This document shows positions 51,150 through 60,016 of a stretch of 64,000 bases of DNA, in pieces. The DNA comes from Solimonas soli DSM 21787 (GTDB taxonomy: Bacteria; Pseudomonadota; Gammaproteobacteria; Nevskiales; Nevskiaceae), in assembly GCF_000474945.1 (NCBI RefSeq), contig NZ_AXDW01000004.1:248001-312000 (forward strand). The letters run 5' to 3'. The notes beneath the pieces were generated by a model. It was not told where the DNA came from and did not search any database. It worked only from the letters and a program-made list of their open reading frames with translations. Both the position numbers and the translations under genes were made by a program. Position 1 is the first letter of the stretch, and each line of letters starts with the position of its first letter.

Positions 51150-51872
51150 ATGAAAGTTGCAGAAGTGATGAACCACCGCCTGGTCAGCGTGCCGCCGCAG
51201 ACACCGATGCTCGACGCGCTGCGCCTGATGCTCGACGAGAAGCTCAGCGGCCTGCCGGTGATCGACGCGAGCGGTGCGCTGGTCGGCATCGTCAGCGAAG
51301 GCGACTTCATGCACCGCGCCGAACTCGACACCGAACGCCGGCATCCGCGCTGGCTGCGCCTGCTGCTGGGCCCGGGCCGGCTCGCCGCGGAATACGTCGG
51401 CGAGCACGCGCGACGCGTCGAGGAGGTCATGACGCGCGAGGTCTACAGCATCGCCGAGGATGGCGAACTCGCCGACGCCGTGGCGCTCATGGAACGGCAT
51501 CGCATCAAACGTCTGCCGGTGACCAAGGACGGCCGCGTGACCGGCATGCTGAGCCGCGCCGATCTGCTGCGCGCGCTGTTGTCGGCCGGCAGCGCGCCGG
51601 CGAAGACGGTGGACGACGACGCGGTGGCGCTGCGCCAGCGCATCGTCGAACGCATCGCACGGCAATCCTGGGGGCCGAGCGCGACGGTGAGCGTCAATGT
51701 CCGCGACGGCACGGTCGACCTGCATGGCGTGCTCTACGACGACCGCGTGCGTGATGCCTTGTGCGTGATGGTCGAGAACGAGCCCGGCGTGCAACGGGTG
51801 CGCGATCACCTGACGACCATCGAGCCGAACACCGGCACCGTGGTGCGCATGCCGCCGGGGCTGGCGGCTTAG
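51150..51872 (+). CDS. CBS-pair plus BON-domain protein
   Basis: A 240-residue cytosolic protein: CBS 1 (about 7-60, VMNHRLVSVPPQTPMLDALRLM split by a turn), a linker with basic RRHPRWLRLLLGPGR, CBS 2 (about 90-145, VMTREVYSIAEDGELADAV) and a C-terminal BON domain (about 165-228). CBS pairs bind adenine nucleotides and so could report energy charge; the linker sequence recurs in CBS-BON stress proteins. One FNR-like box upstream. The TAG stop lies inside the left arm of a long inverted repeat. Confidence 0.9.
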   Translation: MKVAEVMNHRLVSVPPQTPMLDALRLMLDEKLSGLPVIDASGALVGIVSEGDFMHRAELDTERRHPRWLRLLLGPGRLAAEYVGEHARRVEEVMTREVYSIAEDGELADAVALMERHRIKRLPVTKDGRVTGMLSRADLLRALLSAGSAPAKTVDDDAVALRQRIVERIARQSWGPSATVSVNVRDGTVDLHGVLYDDRVRDALCVMVENEPGVQRVRDHLTTIEPNTGTVVRMPPGLAA

Positions 51873-52020
51873 GGCCTGTTGACCTCGCGGGCCTCGTCGT
51901 GACGCCGCCGCGCGGCGGCGCCCGTCGCTCGCGTGCGTCGAACACGCGGCGCGCCTCGCTTCTTGCGCAGCGCCAAAAGGGTCTCGGCGACGGCGATGGC
52001 CAGCGCATCGACAGGCCCTG
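51871..52020. repeat. About 150-bp element bounded by inverted repeats (MITE-like candidate)
   Basis: AGGGCCTGTTGA (51871-51882) and TCGACAGGCCCT (52009-52020) are inverted copies differing at one base. The inside has no gene and is GC-rich. It sits between the CBS-BON stop and the SDR regulatory box, where an insertion would do no harm. Confidence 0.4.
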
Positions 52021-52033
52021 GACGGCGCCCGTA

Positions 52034-52047
52034 TTGAGCGAGATCAA
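52034..52047 (+). promoter_or_regulatory. FNR/Anr-like box upstream of the SDR gene
   Basis: TTGAG-CGAG-ATCAA, 9 of 10 positions. It ends 56 bases before the start codon. Confidence 0.65.
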
Positions 52048-52103
52048 GGCGGCGCCGCGCGCGCGCCGCTAGGGTCGGTACTCAAACCCAAGGGATGCCT
52101 GCC

Positions 52104-52871
52104 ATGTCACGTCTTCAGCAGAAGGTCGTCATCGTCACCGGTGCGGCGGTCGGCCTCGGCCGGGCGATGGTGATTCGCATGGCGCAGGAAGGCGCCGCGG
52201 TCGCCGCCTTCGATGTCAACGACGGCGAAGGGCAGGCGCTCGCCGCCGAGCAGCGCGAACGCGGCCTCGACGTGCACTACTGGCACTGCGACGTGTCGCG
52301 CGAGGCGGAAGTGGCGCAGGCGATCGGCGACGTGGTGACGAAGTTCGGGCGGCTCGACGCGATCGTCAACAACGCCGGCGTCGCCGGCGTCAGCAAGCCG
52401 ACCCACGAGATCAGCGAGGCCGAGTGGGACTTCGTGCAGGCGATCAACGTCAAGGGCGTGTTCTTCGGCACCAAGCACGCGGTGCCGCAGCTGCGCAAGG
52501 CCGGCGGCGGCAGCATCATCAACCTGTCGTCGATCTACGGTCTGGTCGGCGCGCCCGACGTGCCGCCGTACCACGCCTCCAAGGGCGCGGTGCGCCTGAT
52601 GACCAAGACCGACGCGCTGCTCTACGCGCGCGATCGCATTCGCGTCAACAGCATCCATCCGGGCTTCATCTGGACGCCGATGGTCGCCGGCTACCTGCGC
52701 GACGGCGGCGCGCCGGAGGCCGGCCACGCCGCGCTCGCCGCGCTGCATCCGCTCGGCCACATCGGCGAAGCCGACGACGTCGCCTGGGGCGCCGTCTACC
52801 TGGTGTCGGACGAGGCGAAGTTCGTGACCGGCGCCGAGCTGGTCATCGACGGTGGCTACACGGCGCGCTGA
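52104..52871 (+). CDS. Short-chain dehydrogenase/reductase
   Basis: A 255-residue classical SDR. The cofactor motif is TGAAVGLG (residues 13-20), then CDVS, NNAGVAG, and the catalytic Ser-Tyr-Lys in LSSIYG and YHASKGA. IHPGFIWTPM and the C-terminal VTGAELVIDGGYTAR are typical of glucose-1-dehydrogenase/cyclohexanol-dehydrogenase-like members. Acidic D39 in AAFDVND after strand 2 favours NAD+. Substrate unknown. ATG at 52104 follows AAGGG by 9 bases; an earlier in-frame ATG overlaps it. The membrane protein gene follows after 8 bases. Confidence 0.88.
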   Translation: MSRLQQKVVIVTGAAVGLGRAMVIRMAQEGAAVAAFDVNDGEGQALAAEQRERGLDVHYWHCDVSREAEVAQAIGDVVTKFGRLDAIVNNAGVAGVSKPTHEISEAEWDFVQAINVKGVFFGTKHAVPQLRKAGGGSIINLSSIYGLVGAPDVPPYHASKGAVRLMTKTDALLYARDRIRVNSIHPGFIWTPMVAGYLRDGGAPEAGHAALAALHPLGHIGEADDVAWGAVYLVSDEAKFVTGAELVIDGGYTAR

Positions 52872-52879
52872 AGGCGCGC

Positions 52880-53377
52880 ATGCATCACGTCCTGCAACTG
52901 CTGTATCTCATGCTGCCGGTGTACGCCGCCAACATGGCGCCGCCGTTCTCGCGCTGGTGGCCGTGGCCGAATCCGCCGATCAGCCGGCGCTGGCTCGGCG
53001 AGCACAAGACCGTCGTCGGCTTCGCGTTCGGGCTCGTCGCCGCGCCGCTCGTGGCGGCGCTGCAGGCGCTCGTCGACGGGCCGGGCAGCCTGACGCCCGG
53101 CGCGCCCTGGTTCGCGATCGGCATGGCGAGCGGCTGGGGCGCGATGCTCGGCGACTCCGCCAAGAGCTTCGTCAAGCGCCGCCTCGGCATCGCGCCGGGC
53201 GCGCGCTGGATTCCGGCCGACCAGCTCGATTTCGTGATCGGCGGCCTGCTCATGCTGTCACCGTGGCTGACCCTGTCCTGGGGCGACGTCGCGACGCTTC
53301 TCGCGCTGAGCTTCATCGGTGATCTGGCGGTGAACCAGCTCGCGTTCCGCCTCGGCATCCGCCGCAGTCCGTGGTGA
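52880..53377 (+). CDS. CDP-archaeol-synthase-like (CarS/DUF46) membrane protein
   Basis: A 165-residue protein with four or five helices. PVYAANMAPPFSRW, FGLVAAPLVAALQ and GDSAKSFVKRRLGIAPG.. with WIPADQLDFVIGGL match the family of CDP-archaeol synthases, CTP:phosphatidate-like cytidylyltransferases first known from archaea; GDSAKSFVKRR holds the conserved catalytic D-x2-K pattern. Bacterial copies are mostly uncharacterised and may activate an alcohol phosphate of unknown kind. Co-transcribed with the SDR (8-bp gap). Confidence 0.78.
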   Translation: MHHVLQLLYLMLPVYAANMAPPFSRWWPWPNPPISRRWLGEHKTVVGFAFGLVAAPLVAALQALVDGPGSLTPGAPWFAIGMASGWGAMLGDSAKSFVKRRLGIAPGARWIPADQLDFVIGGLLMLSPWLTLSWGDVATLLALSFIGDLAVNQLAFRLGIRRSPW

Positions 53378-53389
53378 GCGGCGCCATTC

Positions 53390-53403
53390 TTGACCTGCGT
53401 CAA
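53390..53403 (+). promoter_or_regulatory. FNR/Anr-like box upstream of the 53474 gene
   Basis: TTGAC-CTGC-GTCAA, fully matching. It starts 13 bases after the CarS-like stop and ends 70 bases before the next start codon. Confidence 0.78.
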
Positions 53404-53473
53404 TGCCCGCGCGGCGCGCCGGGAACATCGTGCAACAGGCCGTCGTGGCCGCCATGAACGAGAGGAACATCCC

Positions 53474-53770
53474 ATGCAGAAGACCCAGGGCAGCAAGAAC
53501 GACGCACAGGAACTGCGCGCGGCCTGGCAGCGCATGCGCACCAGCTGGCGTCACACCGAGAAATCGCTGCACGAACTGATCGATGCCAACCGCGAACTGG
53601 CCAACTGTCTGGGCAAGACCGGCGCCGCGCGCGCGAAGACCGCGTTCGATCGCTTCGACCGCCTCGTCCGCCAGCTCGACGGCAATCGCCTCAAGGCGCA
53701 CCAGCACGTCGAGAAGCTCGCCGCGACCGCCGGCCTGAAGAAGACGGCGCCGCGCAAGCGGGCGGCATAG
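53474..53770 (+). CDS. Small helical basic protein of unknown function
   Basis: A 98-residue, all-helical, basic protein (LRAAWQRMRTSWRHTEKSLHEL; AFDRFDRLVRQLDGNRL, each part of a long helix) ending in a Lys/Arg/Pro/Ala tail KKTAPRKRAA. It could bind nucleic acid or coat granules like a short phasin, but no family is recognised. Start chosen at the ATG after AGAGGAACATCCC. Own FNR-like box; the flavodoxin gene follows after 12 bases. Confidence 0.7.
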   Translation: MQKTQGSKNDAQELRAAWQRMRTSWRHTEKSLHELIDANRELANCLGKTGAARAKTAFDRFDRLVRQLDGNRLKAHQHVEKLAATAGLKKTAPRKRAA

Positions 53771-53782
53771 GACGCGCGGCGC

Positions 53783-54355
53783 ATGAAGGACGCGCTGATC
53801 GTCTATTACTCGCGCAGCGGCAACACGCGCCGCCTGGCGCAGCAGCTCGCCGCGCGGCTCGACGCCGATCTCGAGGAAATCCGCGAGCGGCGCGGCCGCG
53901 GCGGCGCGCTCGGCTTCCTGCGCAGTCTTTACGACGCGCTGCGCGAGCGCGAGCCGCCGATCGAGCCGCCGAATCTCGATGCCAGCGGCTACAAGGTGGT
54001 GATCGTCGGCTCGCCGGTGTGGACCGGTCACGTCGCGGCACCGGTGCGTCGCTACCTCACGCAGTACGCCGGCGCGCTGCGACGGCTCGCCTTCTTCTGC
54101 ACGTATCGCGACGCCGGCGGTCCCGAGGCGCTCGCCGAGATGGCAGCCCTGCGCGAGCCGCTGGCGGAAACCATCGAATACGACGATTTCCCGAGCCTGG
54201 CGCTCACCGAGGCGCAGCTGCGCGAGGGGGCGGAGGAAAAGGTGGCGCGCTTCGTCGCGGCGGTGCGCCGCCGCACCGCCGTGCGCGGCGCGCCGCCGCG
54301 GCGCGGCCCGCGCACGAAGGCGGTCGGGCGCGGCCGCAAGGTCGTGCCGCACTGA
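53783..54355 (+). CDS. Flavodoxin-family protein (copy 1)
   Basis: A 190-residue protein with the FMN phosphate loop VYYSRSGNTRRLA (residues 7-19), VVIVGSPVWTGHVAAPVRRYL and FCTYRDAGG, as in flavodoxin/WrbA-like oxidoreductases. The last 30 residues are a basic Arg/Pro/Gly tail not found in the second copy. It likely carries electrons at low potential. Downstream of the small basic protein within the same FNR-box unit. The paralogue is at 61702. Confidence 0.85.
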   Translation: MKDALIVYYSRSGNTRRLAQQLAARLDADLEEIRERRGRGGALGFLRSLYDALREREPPIEPPNLDASGYKVVIVGSPVWTGHVAAPVRRYLTQYAGALRRLAFFCTYRDAGGPEALAEMAALREPLAETIEYDDFPSLALTEAQLREGAEEKVARFVAAVRRRTAVRGAPPRRGPRTKAVGRGRKVVPH

Positions 54356-54560
54356 CGGCATCGCGCGCCGCCAGCGACCGGCGATCGACCGCGCGCGGCC
54401 GATCGTCGCGCTATGTGCGCCAGCGTACGGAAGCGCGCGCCGGGCGGCCCGCAGATTGGCCGCACCGATCCGCCGCGAGCGGTCACCGAGGAGAACCTGC
54501 ATGACCCGCGATCGACGTTCCGCGGCCGCTGCCGGCCGCGCCGGCGGGCGGGGCTGACGC

Positions 54561-57500
54561 GTGCGGCATGGGCGAGGCGCCTGGCACGCAGTGGCGATAC
54601 GGCGCCGCTGCCTGCGCGCGGTGCTGCTGGCGGCGCTCTGCGCGTTGCCCGGCGCCGGCGCCATTGCCGGCCCGCCGCCCATCACGGACGGATCGCGGCC
54701 CGCCGGCCATGTGAGCGTGCGCGAGGGGGCCATCGTCGCCGCGCTCGCGCTGCTGATCGGCGGACTCGCCGGCCTGGGCTGGCAGCGCCGCGCCGACCTT
54801 CTCGCGCATCGCGCGCAGCTGGCGGCGATCGTCGAGAACTCGAACGATGCCATCATCGGCAAGGATCTCGACGGCGTCATCACCAGCTGGAACCACGCCG
54901 CCGAACGCATCTTCGGCTATGCCGCCAGGGAGGCGCTCGGCCGCACGCTGAGCGACCTGCTGGTTCCCGCCGAGCGCAAGGCGGAAGAACGCCGCATTCT
55001 CGAGACCGTCGTGCGCGGCGCGACGGTCGACCCTTTCGAAACCGTGCGCCGCCATCGCGACGGCCACATGGTCGGCGTGTCGGTCACCGTGTCGCCGGTA
55101 CGCGATGCCTCGGGCGCGATCGTCGGCGCGGCGAAGATCGCCCGCGACATCAGCGCCACCAAACAGGCGCAACGCGAGCTGCAGCGCGCGCAGGCGCGCC
55201 TGCTGCAGACCACGCACACCCTCGGCATCGGCCTCTGGGAATGGGATCCGCGCAGCGGCGCCCTGCGCTGGGACGACAAGATGTTCGAGCTGTACGGCCG
55301 CCGGCGCGAGGACGGCGCGCCGAGCTGCGAGTGCTGGCGGGCCAGCGTTCATGCCGACGACCTGAAGCGCTGCGAGCACGACGTCGCGGAAGCGCTGGCC
55401 GGACGGGCGCCGTTCGACACCAGCTTCCGCATTCACACGCCGGCCGGCGAACTGCGGCATTTTCTTGCCAAGGGCATCGTCGAGCGCGACGAGGACGGCA
55501 CCGCCTGCCGGATGTTCGGCACGAACTTCGACATCACCCAGCTCAAGGAACAGGAGACGCAGCTGCGCGCGGCGCTGCAACGCATCGGCAACGGCGAGGC
55601 GCGCTGGCGCGAGCTGGCCAATTCGATGCCGCATCTGGTGTGGACCTGCAGCGGCGAGGGGCCGTGCGACTTTCTCAGCGAGCAGTGGGTGCGCTACACG
55701 GGAATTGCGGAACGCGCGCAGCTCGGCTTTGGCTGGATGGAACAGGTGCACCCGGACGACCGCCCCGAACTGCTGCGGCGCTGGAACGCCGCGGTGGCGG
55801 CGCGCGACGTCTTCCACGTCGAGTTCCGCATCCGCCGGCACGACGGCGCGTACCGCTGGTTCGACACGCGCGCGGTGCCGCAGATCGACGCCGCGAGCGG
55901 CGCGGTGCTGCGCTGGTTCGGCAGCAACACCGATATCGAGGACCACAAGCAGGCCGAAGACGCGGTGCGCCGGCTCAATGCCACGCTCGAACGGCAGGTG
56001 GCCGAGCGCACGGCGCGCCTGCAGGCGGCTATGGCGCTGCAAAGCGCGATTCTCAACAACGCCGCCTTCGCGATCGTCGCGACGGACACGGACGGCACGA
56101 TCAGCGGCTTCAATCCGGCGGCCGAGCGCATGTTCGGCTACCGCGCCGAGGACGTCGTCGGCCGGGCGACGCCGGCGGTCCTGCACGAGCCGCAGGAAGT
56201 CGTCGCGCGCGCACAGGAGTTGAGCGCCGAGCTCGGCCGCGCCGTTGCGCCCGGCTTCGAGGTTTTCGCGGCGCGGGCGCGCGGCGGCGAGACCGATACC
56301 AGGGAGTGGACCTACATCCGCAAGGACGGCTCGCGCTTCCCGGGCTGGCTGTCGGTGAGCGCACTGCTCGACGAGCAGGGCCGGCCGATGGGCTTCATGG
56401 GCATGGTCGTCGATCTCACCGAGCGGCGTGCCCAGGAGCAGCGCATCCGCGACAACGAACGCTTCCTGCGCGCGCTGACCGACAACATCCCCGGCATGGT
56501 CGGCTACTGGGATCGCGAGCTGCGCTGCCGCTACGCCAACCGCGAGTACCTGACCTGGTTCGGCAAGAGCGCCGAACAGATGCACGACATCACCCTGCCG
56601 CAGCTTCTCGGCGCCGAACTGTTCGCGCGCAACGAGCGTTACGTGCGCGCGGCGCTGCGCGGCGAAACGCAGCGCTTCGAGCGCACGCTGACGCGCAGCG
56701 ACGGCAGCGAGGGTTACACCTGGGCGCACTACATCCCGGACATCGATGAAGGCGAGGTGCGCGGTTTCTACGTCGTCGTCTCGGACGTCACCGAACTGAA
56801 GAGGGCGCAGCTGGCGCTCGAATCGCTGAACGCGTCGCTGGCGCAGCGCACGCGCGAGGCCGAGGCGGCGACGCTGGCCAAGAGCCAGTTCCTCGCCAAC
56901 ATGAGCCACGAAATCCGCACGCCGATGAACGCCGTGCTCGGCGCCCTGCAGCTCCTGCATCGCACGGTGCTGTCGCCGGTGCAGCTGGACTATGCGCTGA
57001 AGGCCGAATCGGCGGCCCGGGCGCTGCTCGCCATCATCAACGACGTGCTCGATTTCTCGAAGATCGAAGCCGGCAAGCTGACACTCGAGCGCCAGCCGTT
57101 CCGGCTCGACACCCTGCTGCGCGAGCTCGGTGCGATCCTGTCGAGCACGCTCGGCGCGCGTGAGCTGGAGCTGCTGTTCGACGTGGACCCCGAGGCGCCG
57201 CTCGATCTGGTCGGCGATTCCCTGCGCCTGCAGCAGGTGCTGCTGAATCTCGCCAGCAATGCGATCAAGTTCACCGAGCGCGGCGAGGTGGTGATCGCTG
57301 TGCGCCTGCGCAGCCATGACGCCGGCAGCGGCGTGCTCGAGTTCGCCGTCAGCGACACCGGCATCGGCATCAGCGCCGAACAGCTGCAGCGCATCTTCAA
57401 CGGCTTCGAACAGGCCGAGGCCTCGACCACGCGGCGCTACGGCGGCACCGGGCTCGGTCTGGCGATCAGCCAGCGCCTGGTCGCGCTGATGGGCGGCGAG

Positions 57501-58874
57501 CTGCAGGTCACGAGCGAGCCGGGGCACGGCAGCCGCTTCAGCTTCGCGCTGACGGTGCCGCTGGCGCCGCGCGGCGCGCGGCCGCGGCTCGCGCCGCCGA
57601 CGCTGCGCGATTTGCGCGTGCTGATCGTCGACGACAATGCGAGCGTGCGCACGGTGCTGAAACGCGTCGCCGCCTCCTTCGGCTGGCAGGCGGTGACCGC
57701 CGCCGATGGCGGCGCGGCGCTGGCGTGCTGGCAGGCCGGCGACGACCGGCCCGACGTGGTGCTGGTCGACTGGCGGCTGCCCGACATGGACGGCTGGACG
57801 CTCATCGAGCGCATCCGCGCGCGCGCGCCGGCGCAGCGGCCGCCGGTCTTCATCATGACCGCCACGCACGGCCGCGAGGCGCTGGAAGGTGCGCCCGAGC
57901 GCGACGACTCGCTGCTCGACGGCTTCCTGATCAAGCCGCTGACACCCTCGGCGATCGTCGATGCGGTCGGCGCGGCGATCGCCGGCCAGGGCCGCCATCG
58001 CGCGCGCGCCGCGGCGCCGCATCGCCGGCAGCGCCTGCGCGGATTGCGGCTGCTGCTGGTCGAGGACAACCTCACCAACCAGCAGATCGCGCACGATCTG
58101 CTGGTCGACGAGGGCGCGCACGTCGACGTGGCCGGCAGCGGCCGCGCCGGCATCGAGGCCGTCCGCCACGCGCAGCCGCCGTACGACGCCGTGCTGATGG
58201 ACATCCAGATGCCGGACATGGACGGCTACGCGGCGACCGCGCAGATCCGGCAGCTGGCCGGCGCGCCGCCGCCGATCATCGCGATGACGGCGAACGCCCT
58301 GCCGCAGGATCGCGCCGCCTGTCTCGCCGCCGGCATGGTCGATCACATCGGCAAGCCTTTCGACATCGAACACCTGGTCGCGGTCCTGCTGCGCCACGCG
58401 CGGGGCCTGCGCGTCCCGCCGCCGCACGCCGCCGCGGACGCGCGGCCGGCGATCTGGCGCAGGCGCTGGCGCGGCTCGGCGGCAATCGCCGGCTGTTCGT
58501 GCGCGAGGCGAACGCGTTCGTGCACACCTACGCCGACATCGCCGAACGCCTGCGCGCGCAGCTCGCCGAAGGCGACACGCGCGCCGCGGCAGCCTTGCTG
58601 CACATGCTCAAGGGCGTGGCGGCCACTCTCGGCGCGACGGCGCTCGCGCAGGCGGCCGCCGAGCTGCAGCGCGACATCGAGGCCGGCCGCCACGCCGAGC
58701 GGCTCGATGCGCGCCTGCGGCGTTTCGCCGCGACGCTGCAGGCGGCGCGCGCGCAGCTCGCCGAGCAGGCGACGCGGCTCGCCGCCGACGGATCGCCGCA
58801 GGGCGACGCGGCGACGGTCGACGTCAGGGCGGGGCTCGATGACCTCGCGGCCCTGCTCGCCGAGCGCAACATGA
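54561..58874 (+). CDS. Multi-PAS hybrid histidine kinase (C-terminus frameshifted)
   Basis: Open for 1437 codons from a GTG (an in-frame GTG at 54591 starts a better signal peptide). Order: leader, periplasmic stub, membrane helix (about 60-78), five PAS domains (about 85-745; e.g. NSNDAIIGKDLDG, NAAFAIVATDTDG, DNIPGMVGYWDRE), HisKA with H783 in NMSHEIRTPMNAV, HATPase, receiver 1 (Asp about 1070) and receiver 2 (Asp about 1214). After about residue 1294 (58440) the frame turns into Arg/Ser/Pro-rich nonsense, while an HPt domain continues in another frame (next entry). So the true product was probably about 1480 residues and ended at 59023. BarA/TorS-like layout with an unusually large sensor array. 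Confidence 0.85.
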   Translation: MRHGRGAWHAVAIRRRCLRAVLLAALCALPGAGAIAGPPPITDGSRPAGHVSVREGAIVAALALLIGGLAGLGWQRRADLLAHRAQLAAIVENSNDAIIGKDLDGVITSWNHAAERIFGYAAREALGRTLSDLLVPAERKAEERRILETVVRGATVDPFETVRRHRDGHMVGVSVTVSPVRDASGAIVGAAKIARDISATKQAQRELQRAQARLLQTTHTLGIGLWEWDPRSGALRWDDKMFELYGRRREDGAPSCECWRASVHADDLKRCEHDVAEALAGRAPFDTSFRIHTPAGELRHFLAKGIVERDEDGTACRMFGTNFDITQLKEQETQLRAALQRIGNGEARWRELANSMPHLVWTCSGEGPCDFLSEQWVRYTGIAERAQLGFGWMEQVHPDDRPELLRRWNAAVAARDVFHVEFRIRRHDGAYRWFDTRAVPQIDAASGAVLRWFGSNTDIEDHKQAEDAVRRLNATLERQVAERTARLQAAMALQSAILNNAAFAIVATDTDGTISGFNPAAERMFGYRAEDVVGRATPAVLHEPQEVVARAQELSAELGRAVAPGFEVFAARARGGETDTREWTYIRKDGSRFPGWLSVSALLDEQGRPMGFMGMVVDLTERRAQEQRIRDNERFLRALTDNIPGMVGYWDRELRCRYANREYLTWFGKSAEQMHDITLPQLLGAELFARNERYVRAALRGETQRFERTLTRSDGSEGYTWAHYIPDIDEGEVRGFYVVVSDVTELKRAQLALESLNASLAQRTREAEAATLAKSQFLANMSHEIRTPMNAVLGALQLLHRTVLSPVQLDYALKAESAARALLAIINDVLDFSKIEAGKLTLERQPFRLDTLLRELGAILSSTLGARELELLFDVDPEAPLDLVGDSLRLQQVLLNLASNAIKFTERGEVVIAVRLRSHDAGSGVLEFAVSDTGIGISAEQLQRIFNGFEQAEASTTRRYGGTGLGLAISQRLVALMGGELQVTSEPGHGSRFSFALTVPLAPRGARPRLAPPTLRDLRVLIVDDNASVRTVLKRVAASFGWQAVTAADGGAALACWQAGDDRPDVVLVDWRLPDMDGWTLIERIRARAPAQRPPVFIMTATHGREALEGAPERDDSLLDGFLIKPLTPSAIVDAVGAAIAGQGRHRARAAAPHRRQRLRGLRLLLVEDNLTNQQIAHDLLVDEGAHVDVAGSGRAGIEAVRHAQPPYDAVLMDIQMPDMDGYAATAQIRQLAGAPPPIIAMTANALPQDRAACLAAGMVDHIGKPFDIEHLVAVLLRHARGLRVPPPHAAADARPAIWRRRWRGSAAIAGCSCARRTRSCTPTPTSPNACARSSPKATRAPRQPCCTCSRAWRPLSARRRSRRRPPSCSATSRPAATPSGSMRACGVSPRRCRRRARSSPSRRRGSPPTDRRRATRRRSTSGRGSMTSRPCSPSAT

Positions 58875-59023
58875 AGGCCGTGGCGCTGCACGACAGCCTG
58901 CGCGAGGCCCTGCAGCGCCTCGATGCCGGGCGCGCGTCGGCGCTGGCGCGCGCCATGGACGGTCTCGACTTCGCGGCGGCGGGCGAGCTCTGCGAAGCCC
59001 TGGCCGGCTGCGCGCAGGCATGA
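58440..59023 (+). pseudogene. HPt domain of the hybrid kinase, displaced by a frameshift
   Basis: Frame -1 relative to the kinase. The conserved phospho-His is in LLHMLKGVAATLGA (codon at 58601), in an HPt four-helix pattern beginning GDLAQALARLGGNRRLF. It ends in a TGA that overlaps the start of the next gene by four bases, the same ATGA coupling as at 46679. One missing base near 58440-58450 would restore a single frame. A true mutation or a sequencing error is equally possible. Confidence 0.75.
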
Positions 59024-59928
59024 CGCGCGAAAGGCCCTGCCTGCTGGTCGTCGACGATCAGCCGACGAACATCCGCGTGCTCTACGAAATATTCGGCGCC
59101 GACCACGAGGTGCTGATGGCGACCGGCGGCGCGCAGGCCGTCGAGCTCTGCCGTCGCGCGGCGCCGGACCTGGTCCTGCTCGATGTGGCGATGCCGGACC
59201 TCGACGGTTACGAAGTCTGCCGGCGTCTGAAGGCCGATCCGCTGACGCGCGAGATTCCGGTGATCTTCGTCACCGGCTCGGACACCGCCGAGGACGAAAC
59301 GCGCGGACTCGAAGCCGGCGCCGTGGACTTCATCAGCAAGCCGGTCAATCCGGCCGTGGTGCGCGCCCGCGTGCGGACGCATCTAACCCTGAAGTCGCAG
59401 GCCGATCAGCTGCGCAATCTGGCGTTCGTCGATGGTCTGACCGGTCTCGCCAACCGGCGCCGCTTCGAGGCAGCCCTGGCCAGCGAATACCGCATCTGCG
59501 CGCGCGCCGGCGAAACGCTGGCGCTGGTGATGCTCGACGTCGATTGCTTCAAGCAGTTCAACGACTGCTACGGCCATCAGGCCGGCGACGACTGCCTGCG
59601 GCGCGTCGCGCAGGCCTTGCTGGCGCGGATGCGCCGGCCGCGCGACCTGGTGGCCCGCTACGGCGGCGAGGAGTTCGTCTGCCTGATTCCGGCGATCGAG
59701 GCGGACGCGGTGCCGGACTTTGCCGAGGAACTGCGCGCCGCCGTCGCCGCCGAGCGCATCCCGCATCTCGCCTCGACCTGCGCGGCGGTCGTGACGGTCA
59801 GCGCCGGCCACGCCACCGACAGGCCGGCGACGGGCAGCGGCCCGCAGGACTTGCTCAAGCGCGCGGACCAGGCCCTGTACGCGGCCAAGCGCGCCGGCCG
59901 CGATCGCGTGGTCGCCGCGCCGGCCTAG
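59020..59928 (+). CDS. REC-GGDEF response regulator (diguanylate cyclase, copy 2)
   Basis: A 302-residue protein: receiver (VVDDQPTNIRVL; Asp in LVLLDVAMPD; Lys in FISKPVNP) and GGDEF domain with intact GGEEF active site, plus the RPRD inhibitory site five residues before it. Strongly similar to the protein at 46679, including ADHEVLMATGGAQA-type receiver strands. Overlaps the old end of the hybrid kinase by 4 bases, so the kinase most likely phosphorylates this receiver through its HPt domain. Confidence 0.93.
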   Translation: MTRERPCLLVVDDQPTNIRVLYEIFGADHEVLMATGGAQAVELCRRAAPDLVLLDVAMPDLDGYEVCRRLKADPLTREIPVIFVTGSDTAEDETRGLEAGAVDFISKPVNPAVVRARVRTHLTLKSQADQLRNLAFVDGLTGLANRRRFEAALASEYRICARAGETLALVMLDVDCFKQFNDCYGHQAGDDCLRRVAQALLARMRRPRDLVARYGGEEFVCLIPAIEADAVPDFAEELRAAVAAERIPHLASTCAAVVTVSAGHATDRPATGSGPQDLLKRADQALYAAKRAGRDRVVAAPA

Positions 59929-60016
59929 GCGCGCGCGCGGGCCTGGCGCCCGCCGCCGGCGCCGAAGGCGCGCCCGGCATCGGCCGGCGGACGGTGCGGC
60001 GGATCGCGGCGCGAAT

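Noticed and set aside
58440-58874. Frame-0 tail of the hybrid kinase as a new domain
   Set aside because: Arg/Ser/Pro-rich with no pattern, while the -1 frame gives a textbook HPt domain over the same bases.
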